Assembly (NCBI GenBank): GCA_950295325.1
Contig: OX485805.1
Span: forward strand, 14,745,501 to 14,809,500
From: Polytrichum commune
Lineage: Eukaryota; Streptophyta; Polytrichopsida; Polytrichales; Polytrichaceae
DNA: 64,000 nucleotides
Reading direction: 5' to 3'
The notes beneath the pieces are model-generated. The model had not been told where the DNA came from. It ran no database searches and was given only the letters and a program-made list of their open reading frames with translations. How positions within the stretch are numbered: position 1 is the stretch's first letter; each line of letters opens with the position of its first letter. This document shows positions 23,104 through 34,824 of the stretch, one piece after another. Both the position numbers and the translations under genes were made by a program.

Positions 23104-23135
23104 GTGGGAGAATTGGATACCTTTTTTCAATGCTC

Positions 23136-23147
23136 AACGAGTGGGAG
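23136..23147 (+). other. polypurine tract
   Basis: AACGAGTGGGAG sits directly before the 3' LTR, where the plus-strand primer for reverse transcription of copia elements is expected. Confidence 0.7.
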
Positions 23148-23487
23148 TATTGGAGTATATACGTTTCGCATTGATTACGTTCAAGATTAGTCACTTGATT
23201 GGTCAAGAGTAGTTAGATTGATTAGTGATAGAAGTTTCCTCTTCCACTTCTGTTGATGAATAAGACAAAGTCACTCCGCTCGCAGGTAATTGTTGTATGC
23301 AAGATGTCTACGAGTGTTTGAGTGCAAGAAACCTGTGAGTGTATATGAGCGAAGAATCTTAATAAAAAGTTCTGATGAATTAAGCCTATGCATTGTAAAT
23401 GTGAGCTTGTGAATAATGTGTGTGATTGTGTCAGTAGGTAAATGAGTTTAAGTGATTGAGCGTTCTGAAATAATATTGTAAACAACA
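23148..23487 (+). repeat. 3' LTR of the copia element
   Basis: 340 bp, matching the 5' LTR along its whole length with about 20 substitutions and a few short indels. The target duplication AATCT follows at 23488-23492. Confidence 0.93.
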
Positions 23488-23492
23488 AATCT

Positions 23493-24181
23493 TCACCTCC
23501 GAGATTATGAGCCTGGTGTTTATGAACACCAAGTTATCGGTTTGTGGTGTCAGTTCCAGATTCAAGCACGCACTGCAACAATCATATTTTTTCTTGATCC
23601 AACTAAGTAATCTTCTCTGAAGGCCCAACTACACCACTTCGTCTGCACATAATTCAATGAATGCATCAATTTCTATGTTCCTTGAATCCAATTTTCTGAT
23701 GACACCCCTATATGAAGAAAACTCAGCTCATCCTGCACTATGACAACACTCTTCAAGTTTGAAGTAAAAATAGAAAGTAGCAAGTTAAAGATCGCAGGCT
23801 TCTTGAGCCCGGCCCCACCCACATTAGAAAAATATTCAGGCTTTGGCAGGGCTGCGAGTTTATGACAACTACAGTACACAATAAATGCCCTGCCCACCTG
23901 ACAAAATCAATCATGACTTGCGTGTGATGTGGTCGGAATGCGGCTGTTGGGTCCCTTGAGGTCCACCTGGCTGGTTTTCATTCCTTCGAGGCATATGGGG
24001 TACAGAAGTTGAGCGGGAAGACCGGGCTTACTAGTTTTCCGTGTTGCTTTGCTAGATGAGCGGGAGGGTTTCCCACACTGTCGCGCTGGTTTGAGTGAGT
24101 TGATTTCCCGCGCTTAGGGTTGCTTCGTGCTGCAATGTTTGTGATCAAATCTCGATTAGGAACAATTTTAGGGTTGCGATC
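23493..24181. other. spacer between copia and the next gene
   Basis: Contains the right member of the inverted pair at 23741-23825 (partner 15431-15510). A frame at 23488-23607 (LHLRDYEPGVYEHQV) looks possibly coding and touches the retrotransposon border, but it is unidentified. The final 200 bases are GC-richer and likely form the promoter and leader of the gene starting at 24182. Confidence 0.35.
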
Positions 24182-25698
24182 ATGAGGCCGCGGAGCTACA
24201 TACAGAGTGTAGTTTTGTATAATGAGAGAGATGAGGATGGCGATTATATCCCTCTGAAAATTGAGTTGAACAGTTGGGTTGCGTTGCATTCTGGTGAGCC
24301 TGGCGGAACTTCAATCAATGGTGCATACAAGGCTCGGGTTTGCGAATTTGAGGTTAAAGATGGAGTGGTGACTCAAATTAGAGTCCAACATGCATACATG
24401 CGACGTGAATTGAGGATGCACCCTGTGCGACCTGTGACGTAGTCCAACGCTTGCAATTGTAAGATTTTTGCAACTCAATTCAAATTGTGAGATTTCTGTC
24501 ACGTCAAATTACATCTTCGAATTGTTCAAATTGAAACCATACTTTTATTTGGTTTTTGGCTCATTGTTTGATCAAAATTTTGATTATTGCTCTCTGACAG
24601 ATTTGTACCCATGTCGTTACAAAGACTGGATCAGCCCTGACAGTGTCCTACAAGTGATTTGTGTTGTTCACGTTGATATTGGGGGAGCTAGTAGAGGCTC
24701 TCGGAATCATAGAGAGTTACTGCAAGACTCTATTTTTTCTACAATGCTGAATATATCCCGCATGGCAACAACGTCGATGACTATGGCTACACAAATCCAA
24801 TTCCATTGCCAGATTTCAATGATCCATCATGGCCTTTACCTGATATGGCAACTACGGAAGCATTTCGTGCACAAATGAGAGAAGATTTTATACGTGCATG
24901 CAAACCATGCACTGGCAGCAAAGTAACACGAATTAGTTGGTTCATGCCGATTAATGTTATGGTAGATCTTTTCGCTGCAGCTAGCAATATCCATAGAACG
25001 CCCACACTGTTTGTCTTCAAACACATCTCAGATGAGCTCTTTGCTTCATTAATGGACAATGGGTGGAATGAGTCAATAGTACTGATGGCAGATGAAATCA
25101 AATGCATTGTTGATCCCCGCTCTGTGCTCTTCAAATACCATATAGGCAGGTCAACATTATATGCAAATTTTCAGTTCAACAGATTGAGGCTCAAAGCTGG
25201 TGGTGCATGGGAGCAAATAGATCAACATGAACACGTCCATATTGTCATGGTTGAGTGTCTTATGGGGGCTTGGCGACAGGAAATTGAAGTAGGTTATAAT
25301 TGGCCTCTAACATCCCTGAGATCTGAAATTGAGATTGCACTCGGTTCTGCTGCACCCGAGGACTTCAAAATGGCCATCACTCAAGATGGCCAACCAACTG
25401 AAAAGGTGCATACTTATAGCTTTCTCTATCATAATTTTTGAAATTACAATACATCATTTTAAAGTTGATGTTCTATAGTCTATACTACAAGTTTTTCTAA
25501 TTGCACTTGTTCTATACTACAACCTGGGTTTTCTCATTGCTCATGTTCTATACACAGTGGATGCTTAGGGGTTGACTCTCAGAAAATTAACTTACCTCAC
25601 CCACAACCAATGTGCAGATCAATCGGCGCAATGAAAAGAATGTGATTGCTGGAGAGGTGCTCCCTCCGAAGAAAGTGTTCGTCAAACCTATTGTGTAG
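24182..25698 (+). CDS. unrecognised multi-exon protein, convergent with the transposase-like gene
   Basis: Coding segments: from ATG 24182 to about 24441 (MRPRSYIQSVVLYNERDED onward), about 24606-24740, about 24741-25405 and 25618-25698. The last junction is clear (GAAAAG/GT, then GTGCAG/ATC, phase 0); the others are uncertain, and the frame change near 24735 may be a lesion instead of an intron. The third segment has a uniform protein-like composition (EYIPHGNNVDDYGYTNP, then PDFNDPSWPLPD). No domain, membrane segment or signal was recognised. It ends 6 bp from the stop codon of the opposite gene, which suggests that both belong to one mobile element. A host gene of unknown family remains possible. 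Confidence 0.45.
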
Positions 25699-25704
25699 TT
25701 CAGC

Positions 25705-27582
25705 TTACTCGTTGATGGAAGCACTGGCTTGAGATTCTTGGCTCTTTGGCACATACTTGCTCCCAACTCGATCACATTTATCTCTCCATAGAGCAACATG
25801 TGCTTTAGCACAAGAGTTAGTTGTCGCCTCTCTTCTTATCCAAATTCGTGTTTCAATGTCAATCCCAACTTCAGAATCTTGAAATGTATTGTTTTCAACA
25901 TGAAGCTGTTCTTTTTTTTCCATCTCCTTGAACCGGTGTTGAATGATTCTATACCAATGTTGGTATGTTTGGACAAGTGGACTTTTTTTGGATCTACCTC
26001 CCCCGTGTTGCGTATGTTTGTTGTATGCTGCTTTTGCGGCATAATGGGAGTATTTCATGCCTTGACACGACCATACACTGAGGCTTCCGTACTTATTGAC
26101 GAACCACGGTGCATGCTTTACAAAAACATGCTGCCAAAAAAGAAACAAGGTTATGAAACAACGACCATTGAAAAGAATACAAACAATAAAAAAAAAGAAC
26201 ATTAAAGTCACGCTTCACTATTCATTCAAAACTGTCACTATTCAATCAAAATCATTGTTCAATCAAAGTCATGCAATACTCAAAGTCATGCGACAAAGTC
26301 TTCAAGTTTGCAATAGAGACATCAAAAGCATCCATCAAGCAATACTTACAATATAATGCGTCACGTGATGTTCGCCAAATGCAACAACGTATGACCGACC
26401 CCATGCCTCAACCTCCGACTTGAAATTTGCGATCTCCTTATCACTCAATATCAAACCGGTGAAGTAAACTTTTAGTTTCTCTAGACCTTGCCAAACCTCA
26501 AGCTTTCTAATTCTTGAAACTCCTGAATCAATGAAATTTCTCTCCGCTGCAACAACGTTGGTGTAGAGCTTTTCTGATCCTCCTAGTAATGTCGATGCAT
26601 TGAAAAGCTTGGCCGCATGAGCTCCATTGAACGAAGGTTTGCATGGCACGTCGTTTGATTTACCTGAAGCCTGGCCATCTGTGAAGATAATAACATTACC
26701 TCCATGTGCACCGGTAGAAGACAAAACCTTCTGCATGTCAAATACTGCTTTCTTCTGGAGCTCTTTGTCACGCAGGGTCCAGATAAACTGGAAGTGCAGG
26801 CCCACAATCTTCTCTACAATTCGATTAAAAACGTGCAATGTACACATGTGGACCCGGTCCATTGGAATCAGTAACACCGGTTTTCATCTCCCAAGTGCCG
26901 TTGTACCAGTGACAGGCTTTGCTGCAATCTTCGAACAAAATAATCCGCCACCCCAACCACTTGATTTCTTCCCAAAAGCAGCTAATGCTTGTTGTTTGTT
27001 TCCAATTGTTGGCTTTGCACGCGGCTGTGAATATGACACTCCAATTTGTCAACATTGATTTGATTAGGCTGTTGATTTACCTAAAATTGACATAAAGTAA
27101 ATCAATGTTGACAAAGTAATTTTTACCTGTGAACAATATATACAGTTGTACTGTGAGCATGCACCATGGCTCAATCCATACATACATTTAATTGTCTTCA
27201 TGTCAGTAGACAGATGCCACTCCACCTTGAAATCTCCGATACCAGGCACACTCAACAATTGTCCATTATCTTGTGCTGCAATCAAGGCTGGAATCTTAGT
27301 CTGACTAAAGACCCACAAGAGTACTTCATGAGAATCTTTTCGCACTTGAAAGCAGCCAATTGGCCAGATCTCACGTTCACTTTGTATTGCAATGTATTCA
27401 GGACTATCTACTGTAATGTTTGGATTCAACGCACGGTTCATAATTGTAATGCTGATACGCTCCAGCTTTTGACTGTGCACAATCTCAGCCTCATCTAACT
27501 TGATGACAAAGATAAGAGGTTTGCCAGCTAACTCTGCATTGTACAAGCCAATGACAATCTTGTGAAGATCAGTGCAAGAATA
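25705..27582 (-). pseudogene. transposase-like gene, uncharacterised DDE-type family, broken
   Basis: Three phase-0 exons on the minus strand: 27582-27127, 27024-26350 and 26130-25705 (152, 225 and 141 codons), with good GT/AG borders. A further upstream exon near 27835-27685 (ending in VETVQRTM) is likely. Visible features: KLDEAEIVHSQK, then GDFKVEWHLSTDMK and a CIYC pair, then IPMDRVHMCTLHVFNRIVEK, and finally WSCQGMKYSHYAAKAAYNKH. This pattern (Asp, then Asp before a CxxC, then a conserved SH.AAK block near the end) recalls RNase H-fold transposases with a zinc insert. The family name is not known to me, and the third acidic residue seems to be Lys in QGMKYSH. An in-frame TGA at 26886-26884 breaks exon 2. 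Confidence 0.5.
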
Positions 27583-27835
27583 CTTAAAAAAGGATTGAAA
27601 GTGCAATGGTGAATAGAATTACTTCATGCGTGCCAAAAAAGATAAAGGAAAAAAAAGGCTAGAATGAAAGTTGAACATACCAGTAGGGGTAAATTTATAC
27701 AGTTGCACCATGGTTCTTTGGACTGTTTCAACATCAACAAATAAAGAATTGTGCTCATTCAATTCGATGAGCATGGATTCTTTTTTTTTGGACCGTGGAG
27801 CCAGCGGAATCTCCAGAGTGTTAATTATTGCACTG

Positions 27836-29560
27836 ACTCATTGTATTGTGGTGACCAACCTACTCTGTAAGCAAACAAACAATAAGATTATGCAGTCAGG
27901 ATTGGAGGTATGGTCATGGCCAACCACTCCACAAAAGGGCCCATCAGTCAATGGATGCAAAGTTGTTGGAAATGTAAATTAAACATGCTTAAAGGCTTGG
28001 TGTGTGATATTGTGTAGGCCCGAGATTGGAGACAATTGCAAATAAGTGGTTCTCATGATAACGGAGTTGTCATTTCTGTACATTTGCCCCCGGCATGATT
28101 GAAGTCACGTCATGAAATGAAGCCATTTGCCTCCACTAAGAAATCACGTCATGTGATGTGTGTCAAAGGAGACCTTAATCATTGGATAATCATTTCTCCC
28201 CTCCATGATGCCATGCACTTGGCTGGTATATCCTCATCAAGTGGCCCACGTTAGTGAGTGGAGACATCATTATGGCGATGATTAAGCTTATAAATAATTT
28301 GCCACATTGAATCTAATGATTGTGTGATGTAATGTAAAACACAAGCACTTGACGTTGACCTTGAAACTATGATGCATTCGATCTATGTGCAATGTAAGTA
28401 TTGCAATAAAATGAAATGTCAATAGCCATGTGCACTTTTTACAGACACAATGCTCATGCAATCTACTTACATAGCTGCATATAAAATAGACTATATAAAT
28501 ATATGTTATATGCTTTCAGTTCCTTCCACTTGGACGGCTATCTTATCATCACAAGTGTTGAAAAAACTCCACAAGAATTTATGTATGAGATGGTGATCTA
28601 AAGTATTTTCCACCTCACATGTTCTCTTGCCCCAGTTGTAGAAATGGTTTAGATTTGGTACCGCACTCATGTAAATTCAAGGCACCGATGGGTGAGGATA
28701 TTCCAATGACAAAAACCTCTGCATGTTGTCTAATGTTCCAACTAATCACTTTGTGTATCTTGATGTTTTCAGGAACGATGCGGTGCACATTGTAACTTGT
28801 GGTCAATGTAAACCAAGTATTTTGTTTCTTGGCACCCATAATCAAAGCAAATTGGAAACTTTGTAGGAAGGCGAGTGGACCACAAGTCAGGATCCCAAGG
28901 AGAAGTTGCAAATCTAAGAAGAGGCAACCACAAAGTGTGAAAAAACAATGATAATGGCCTATGCATTATCCCAACATGTGTAGAGTGCAACCTCTTGTCC
29001 TCTCATAGGTTTGATTGTAGTTTAGTTGATGGTAAGCGTGAATTGAAACTCTGGAGATTGCAGCGGTTTGGGGATATTGACCTTACGAGCATGAGTATGA
29101 GTTCCTCCATCGTCTCTTTGGGGAGGGTGGTAGTTGTGATGGGCACGGCTAAGGGACCACTGGATTTTTCCTCAAGTAGGCTCAACTGCCCATACGACTT
29201 GGAGGACGACGCAATATAACCGGGGCCTCTGGTTGCCACCCATCGACCAAGTGATACACAAACTCCATTCAGCAATCGCGGGTGCCATCCAGCAACCGCG
29301 AGCACCATGCTACATCAGCGACCGCGATTGAGCCACGACGTTGTTGGGGATTTTGTGGGGGCCACAGAACCAGCTTGATGTGCATATTGGCTTCCATAGT
29401 GGTGTTGGCGATGAAGTTGAGATTGACACCTTCGTCAAGGCAGTTGAGATTGAGCATGACAACTAGGACGAGGAGATCTCGGATGATAGTGTTGTCGTCA
29501 TGCTTAACATGCACTTCAAAGCCAATCCCGCCTAAAGCAGGTGCAGACGGAGAGCGCGGC
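27836..29560. other. gene-free spacer
   Basis: No gene accepted. Minus-strand frames at 29003-29514 have coding-like composition (a DEGVNLNFIANTTMEANMHI phrase at about 29420), and CCATCCAGCAACCGCG is nearly repeated near 29286, but no family was recognised. CACGTCATG motifs occur twice near 28105 and 28145. Confidence 0.3.
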
Positions 29561-32278
29561 TAAATGAAATGTGGAATAAAATACTTGGTAGGTTGTAGGG
29601 TAAAGAGTAATTCGCAAGTAAAGGGTATTGTACCTGTTAAAATGCGAGTTACCCGTTAGAGGGGTAAAATGTAAAGGTAGACGGGGGGCATCAAGGTAAG
29701 GTAAGTGTAATGTAGAGGTAGGCATGGACATATTACCCAATTACCTTTTACCCTACCTTGCTGAGGCCTACCAACAAAATACAATGTTCTGCTATCAAAA
29801 TCATTTAATGATCGAAAGGCTCACCTCCCAACTTGGAGACACAAAACATAACAAGTAGTGTGTTCTCCTTCCCCCAATCCGTATTATACATAGTATATAT
29901 GAGATACTTTTAAAAGTCTCAATTTATTATATGTAGATTGAATTCTCTATGTACATAGCTAATTTCACTATATGATCATGTATCTCCTATACAAATTCTA
30001 ATTATCCAAATTCTCATTCATCGACTTCATCCATGCTCCTTAGTCTTGGACACCCATTTGTGCAATTTTCTATCATCCTCAATATTCCATTTCTCAATAA
30101 GTCCAATCTTACCCAATGTGAAGAACGCAATCAACTATCTATAACACATTAATTACTTATTTTTTATTTAAGGAGCCCAATCAAGGAATACAAGTCAGGA
30201 TTGGTGGGGGGTGAGGGAGAGGCATGGCTAGCTCAAATAGTGATAGAGCTAGCCATGGCCTTCTCAAGAAAATGTTTTGAGCACGTGCGGCTATCAATAT
30301 AATAGATTTTGTTAGTTATGTTTAATTTATATTCTAAACAACACTCAAGTCAAGATTTGTTTCAAAACAAGTGAGTGACTGCTTTCCAATTTTTATCAAT
30401 GTATTTCACTTCAGACAAAGAGTAATTAAACCTTATGGCAGGACAAATAAATCAAAGCCTCCTTAACGATTGGTTTTGTGGTCGTAAGTGATCGAAAATA
30501 GAAACCAACTTCGAACATTAGAGGGTGTACATGATGTCGAGATAATCTTAATGCCGCTTTGATTGCCTTCAACTAACCATTTTTGACGTCGACACATACG
30601 TTAGGGTTTAACTAGTGTATTATGGGACATTGGTGTCCCACCAAAAGGTTTAATTGATGAATGAACATTGCAAACCAAACTCATTTTAGCACGTCAACCC
30701 CAAGTGGGCCTTATGAAAATTATTAAATTTGAGACTACTATAGTCGGGTCCGGGGTGCCCAAATGAAGCTAACTTAGAATCATAGGGCGTGGTTCTCAAA
30801 GCTCAAACATATGTCCTCATACTCAAGATGTGAATCAACGTATCCATATAAATATCTCTTTACCGACTGCTCCTACTACAATGTTCTGTTCAAGATATAT
30901 ACCGGTGTCGGACTAGTATCATATTTTTTTATACCATTCGGTATCCGTAACTAGTATTTCACATTTTTTGATACCAATAGGGTCTGGGTGTATGATATTG
31001 TTTTTTTTAATATCATTTATGTCTACATATCATGCAAGAACTTTTGTACCTAGGTAAAATTGTTCAAATATCGGTATGATTTAAAATGGTATTGACTCAA
31101 TTAAGAACTTGTGTATACAAAAATTAATCTCTTGGCATCTTGTCATGTCCACCAAGTTTCAATATTAGACTTTGTATGCTCATGGGTAGATTCTTTGATA
31201 TCATTATTGTTGTTGATTTATGAATACCACGCATTCACCTATGTACCAGTGCAACATTGGTATATACATATTGTCAATGCTTCGATAAGTGTCACTTACC
31301 CTATATTAGAAGAAACCTATGTTGAAGCTCATAAGAACCTTAAACCCCTCAATTTCCTTAAAAGGTAAATTCTAGTTAGGGTGAGTTTACATCATAGTCT
31401 ATGACCAAAGAAACTCCAAAATCGGACAATCATGTTGATTAAGAGTAAAATTTGGACCCAAGGAGTTCATGGTAGGGGGTTGGGTCCAACGTATGAAAAT
31501 GTGGAGTGATACTATAGTAGTGTGGCATCACTTTCCTACTAGAATCTAGTGATCTTAACTTCATGGGAAAACTTTGATAATGAGAAGATAATGACTCCGG
31601 TATGAATATTATGAATAATGTTGCTATGAACATTGTTTACAGTGAATAGGATGAACAATGTTGCCTATGGTTAGTGCTAGGAATATAACTCCACCTAAAT
31701 TTCAACGTGTCAATCTTTGTGTATGAACACTAATTGAATATTACTACTTTGTTCATGGGGTCTACAAAATAAATATGCTTTATTCCAAGGTCTAGTGAAC
31801 TTAACGAAATGTCTAAGTAATGAAGAGTATTCAAACTTGGGTCCAATATTGAGTATGAAAGTAAGGTCCAACTAAGGGGTGGTTTTGGATCCCAAGTTTA
31901 TTAGACCATAACTTGAGTGCAAACCTATTGGGAGGATATCTCCAACAACACCACTACATCTCCCTCCACTTCGTACTCTCAAAGCGATAGTAGAAGCCTT
32001 AAATACTACATGGAGAGGCATTGTTTGATTGGAGTAGAGGAATTCTTAAATATTACAACAAAATAAAGTCTCGTCTTCATTTTGGTGCCCCTTAGAAATC
32101 TATGTTTATCAAAACCGGGGGAGACGTAGTGAAATGCAATGGTGAATGTTATGCCTTTGCTCCCTTTGCAATAAGTGTTGGTAAGAAATGTGGTGAGATG
32201 GAGTGTTTGTCGTCACACCTATTCTCCCTCTACAGTAGTGTTTGTCCAAGAGATGTGATGGCAGTGGTGGAGATGCTC
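29561..32278. other. AT-rich gene-free region
   Basis: Nothing coding. 29580-29760 has several short TTACC/GGTAA repeats in both orientations. 30900-31015 has TACCGGT/GATACC motifs repeated in low-complexity context. 31930-32280 has a faint inverted pairing (ATCTCCAACAACACCACTAC with GGCAGTGGTGGAGATGC), possibly a worn MITE. Confidence 0.35.
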
Positions 32279-32281
32279 TTA

Positions 32282-32927
32282 GGGCCAATTCACACAAGTC
32301 CTACGTTTGAAATCACTTGAGGGCATGGAAGTTGGGACTTACCATAGGATCTCAAGTCCCAAGTATGACATGGATGCCTACATGACAACACTTTTTGAAG
32401 GTGAGGCTTCGGACTTGTGTTGAAAGTTAAGTCAAGCAAAAAACTTTGCTACATATGATATTTAATGTCACTATGGTGACTTTTTGGATGAAACATTTTA
32501 TGAATAAGTGAAAAATATTATCATGGATGATGGATGTGTTCATTCATTGGCCAAAACCTTACCTTCTCTTTTCAACAACTTGTGATGAAATACTGTCATG
32601 GCTGATTGAAATTTGGATGAAAAATCACTTGGTAAGTGATAGTAATTGCAACACTGTAAATCTATAATCCCCCTCCTAGAAAAAACTACAAGGAATGATA
32701 AATAATGTTGGGTCAACATTGAGTGTCGGTGACATTATATATCATATTTAGTGTAGACCCAACTCTCAACACAAGTTCCATGAGTATTTTGCATAAAATA
32801 ATCACAATCCGACTTTCATTATAATCAACAATATTTTAATGGGGTCTTGAGCTCAAAAGTTGGGACTTTGCCTCCATGTTGAGACTTGCTAACATGACTG
32901 GGACTTAGGACCCATGTGAACCGGGCC
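32282..32927. mobile_element. PIF/Harbinger (Tourist)-like MITE with TTA target duplication
   Basis: The left end GGGCCAATTCACACAAGTCC and the right end, read inward, GGCCCGGTTCACATGGGTCC form terminal inverted repeats. TTA flanks both sides (32279-32281 and 32928-32930), the 3-bp duplication typical of this superfamily. Subterminal AAGTTGGGACTT recurs near both ends. There is no transposase, so the element is non-autonomous. Confidence 0.75.
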
Positions 32928-32930
32928 TTA

Positions 32931-34793
32931 TTAGAATGATCAGTTTTCCTCACCGAAATGACGTGGCGGCCAACGAAGCACTGCCATCGTGCACACGTGG
33001 CCTCACACGTACATCGAAGACCGTATAATAATACACATAATACAAAAATACGATACATATTGTAAACGTAAATACAGGAATACGGTATGCATAGAGTGTA
33101 GCGTAGAGGGCATGGAGTGGCGGCCTGGTATTGCGTGTGCGTGCCACAGCCCTCGCTCGGCAGGCCTGCCCCTTTCCCCGATTCCTTCCTTCACTTGTGG
33201 ACTTCTCACGCTTCGATCGTTCCGCTTCTCCATCGCTCTCCACGATTCTAGGTTCCGCCGCCGATTCTGCTGGTGCGCGTACTGCCTTTGCATCTATTGC
33301 CCGGCTTAATTTCACCTAAGCTCAGCTTCTCACCGACGGCTTCGCGGCCATTTTCACGGCAGGTCGGTTGCTGCACATGCTCTCAAGTTTGTGTGCAGTT
33401 CGTCGCCGTTTGCTTCTCAAGTTTAATAATTCAATGAGGTCGATGGAGAAACTGTCACAAGTACGTGGAGTTAGTCGGTCCGTGTTGTTCTTGGAAGGCG
33501 ATCTAGCAACGTCGTTCGGCGTCGTTCACGGTGTTCGAAGGAAGGGAGGTTCTGCTGTAACACGTACAAATTACCGATGGTCGTATCGTAGAGTGATGAT
33601 TACGCGGGATCCTTGCGTTTTGTCCGTGGTTGTGCGATCGTGTAGTCGGCTCGAGTCCTGTGCCGGCAGACTTTTGACCTTAGCTAGTTAAGTTGCGTAT
33701 CGTGTTAATTGAGCGAAGGTTCCTCTGCTTCTGGTAACCGGGAGGTGGGTTCTGGGAGGAGTTTACTTGCGGACCGACGTAATTGGCCAAATATTTTGGC
33801 AGTCGTGCGAATTTTACTTCCATTTCTCCAGGGCCTGGCGGAGCTTGCACGTGCCTGCTCGTTTTAAAGAAGTAGCTGCTTATATGTCCGTCGTTGAGTG
33901 TGTGTGTGTGTGTGTGTTTTTTAAAAAATTAATTGTTTTTAAAGCCTCGAAGTTTTTTCCCGAAAGCATAGTCACCTTGTTTGACGGGGATAGTACGGGC
34001 CGGGAAGTTCCAACTAGAATCTTGCACAAATCAGAGAGAAAGAGCTGCGTTGTTGAGATTTTGCATTTTATGGCTGAAGAATGAATTGGAATATAAATTG
34101 TGATGAACTGAGATCCGGAACTTCCGCTCTGCGAGTGAAATTGCATTGATCAGTAGTACTGTCTGCCCCTATACAAGTGTAACTTTGAGCTTCAAAGTTC
34201 GAGGTATTCCTGAATAGTTTCTGGTGATTTGTCTCTCGTTCGTTCTTTCTCGAGGTTAAATTTTTTTTGCCAGGATCTTTGCACTTCAAAATTTGACAAA
34301 CTATATGTAGAATATTTCAACCTGGGGGATGGTGTCTCGAGCAGGCTCATTTAACGGCCCTTACGAAATGAAGAAACAAGAATCTGTTTATCCTCACATT
34401 TCGTGCATCAGTTTCTAGCTTGCACTCTGAAGTTTGTCGGTCAGTGATGATAGTTTTTAATCATTGCTTGAAAAAAATTAGATCATCCTCCAGCTGTTTT
34501 GTTTTTGAGCTCCCCTTGCCTGTCTAGTCTTGCACATCTATCTGGTTTCGATGATCGACGCAGTAAAATATTAGACTAACATGGTCCATTGCCATCATTC
34601 AATTATGCCATCCTAATTCTTTCGAGAATGTGCTCACACTATGTGTCATATGTGGCTGCGATGTGATTCCTGAAACAATACAAAGGTTTTCTGTGTTTAT
34701 TTGATTGATTTTTTAAAATCATTTGTTAAATGGACAGGCAATTCTCGCCATTGCACGAGATTTTTACATGAAACTCTCATCTTTTGCTTGCAG
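32931..34793 (+). promoter_or_regulatory. promoter and leader region of the plastid-protein gene
   Basis: A GC-rich block at about 32940-33760 contrasts with its AT-rich neighbours and lies upstream of the next gene, fitting a promoter plus a first non-coding exon. TTGCAG/GATTT at 34788-34798 looks like an acceptor ending a leader intron, so transcription probably starts within 33.0-33.7 kb. A (TG)n run lies at 33897-33918. Open frames in the block overlap one another and none is convincing. Confidence 0.45.
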
Positions 34794-34824
34794 GATTTAG
34801 AAAATCAACAGATTTTGGCATCTG

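Larger units (their letters stand above)
16091..23487 (+). mobile_element. Ty1/copia LTR retrotransposon, decayed, with nested insert
   Basis: Two LTRs (16091-16435 and 23148-23487) begin TATTGG and end CAATA/CAACA. They are flanked by the perfect 5-bp duplication AATCT (16086-16090, 23488-23492). Between them, in order, are primer site, Gag with a zinc knuckle, protease, integrase, reverse transcriptase, RNase H and polypurine tract: integrase before reverse transcriptase defines the copia order. Stop codons and frameshifts break it repeatedly, so it cannot move by itself. About 20 mismatches plus small indels separate the LTRs by eye, so the insertion is not recent. Its 7.4-kb length is explained by the 1.64-kb nested insert at 18609-20248. 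Confidence 0.95.

Noticed and set aside
25798-26205. Plus-strand frame of 135 codons
   Set aside because: Antisense to the last exon of the transposase-like gene, which has better borders and conserved-looking motifs.
33368-33691. 107-codon frame upstream of the plastid-protein gene
   Set aside because: Arg/Ser-rich GC-rich composition, no domain, overlaps other frames on both strands; more likely leader or promoter.
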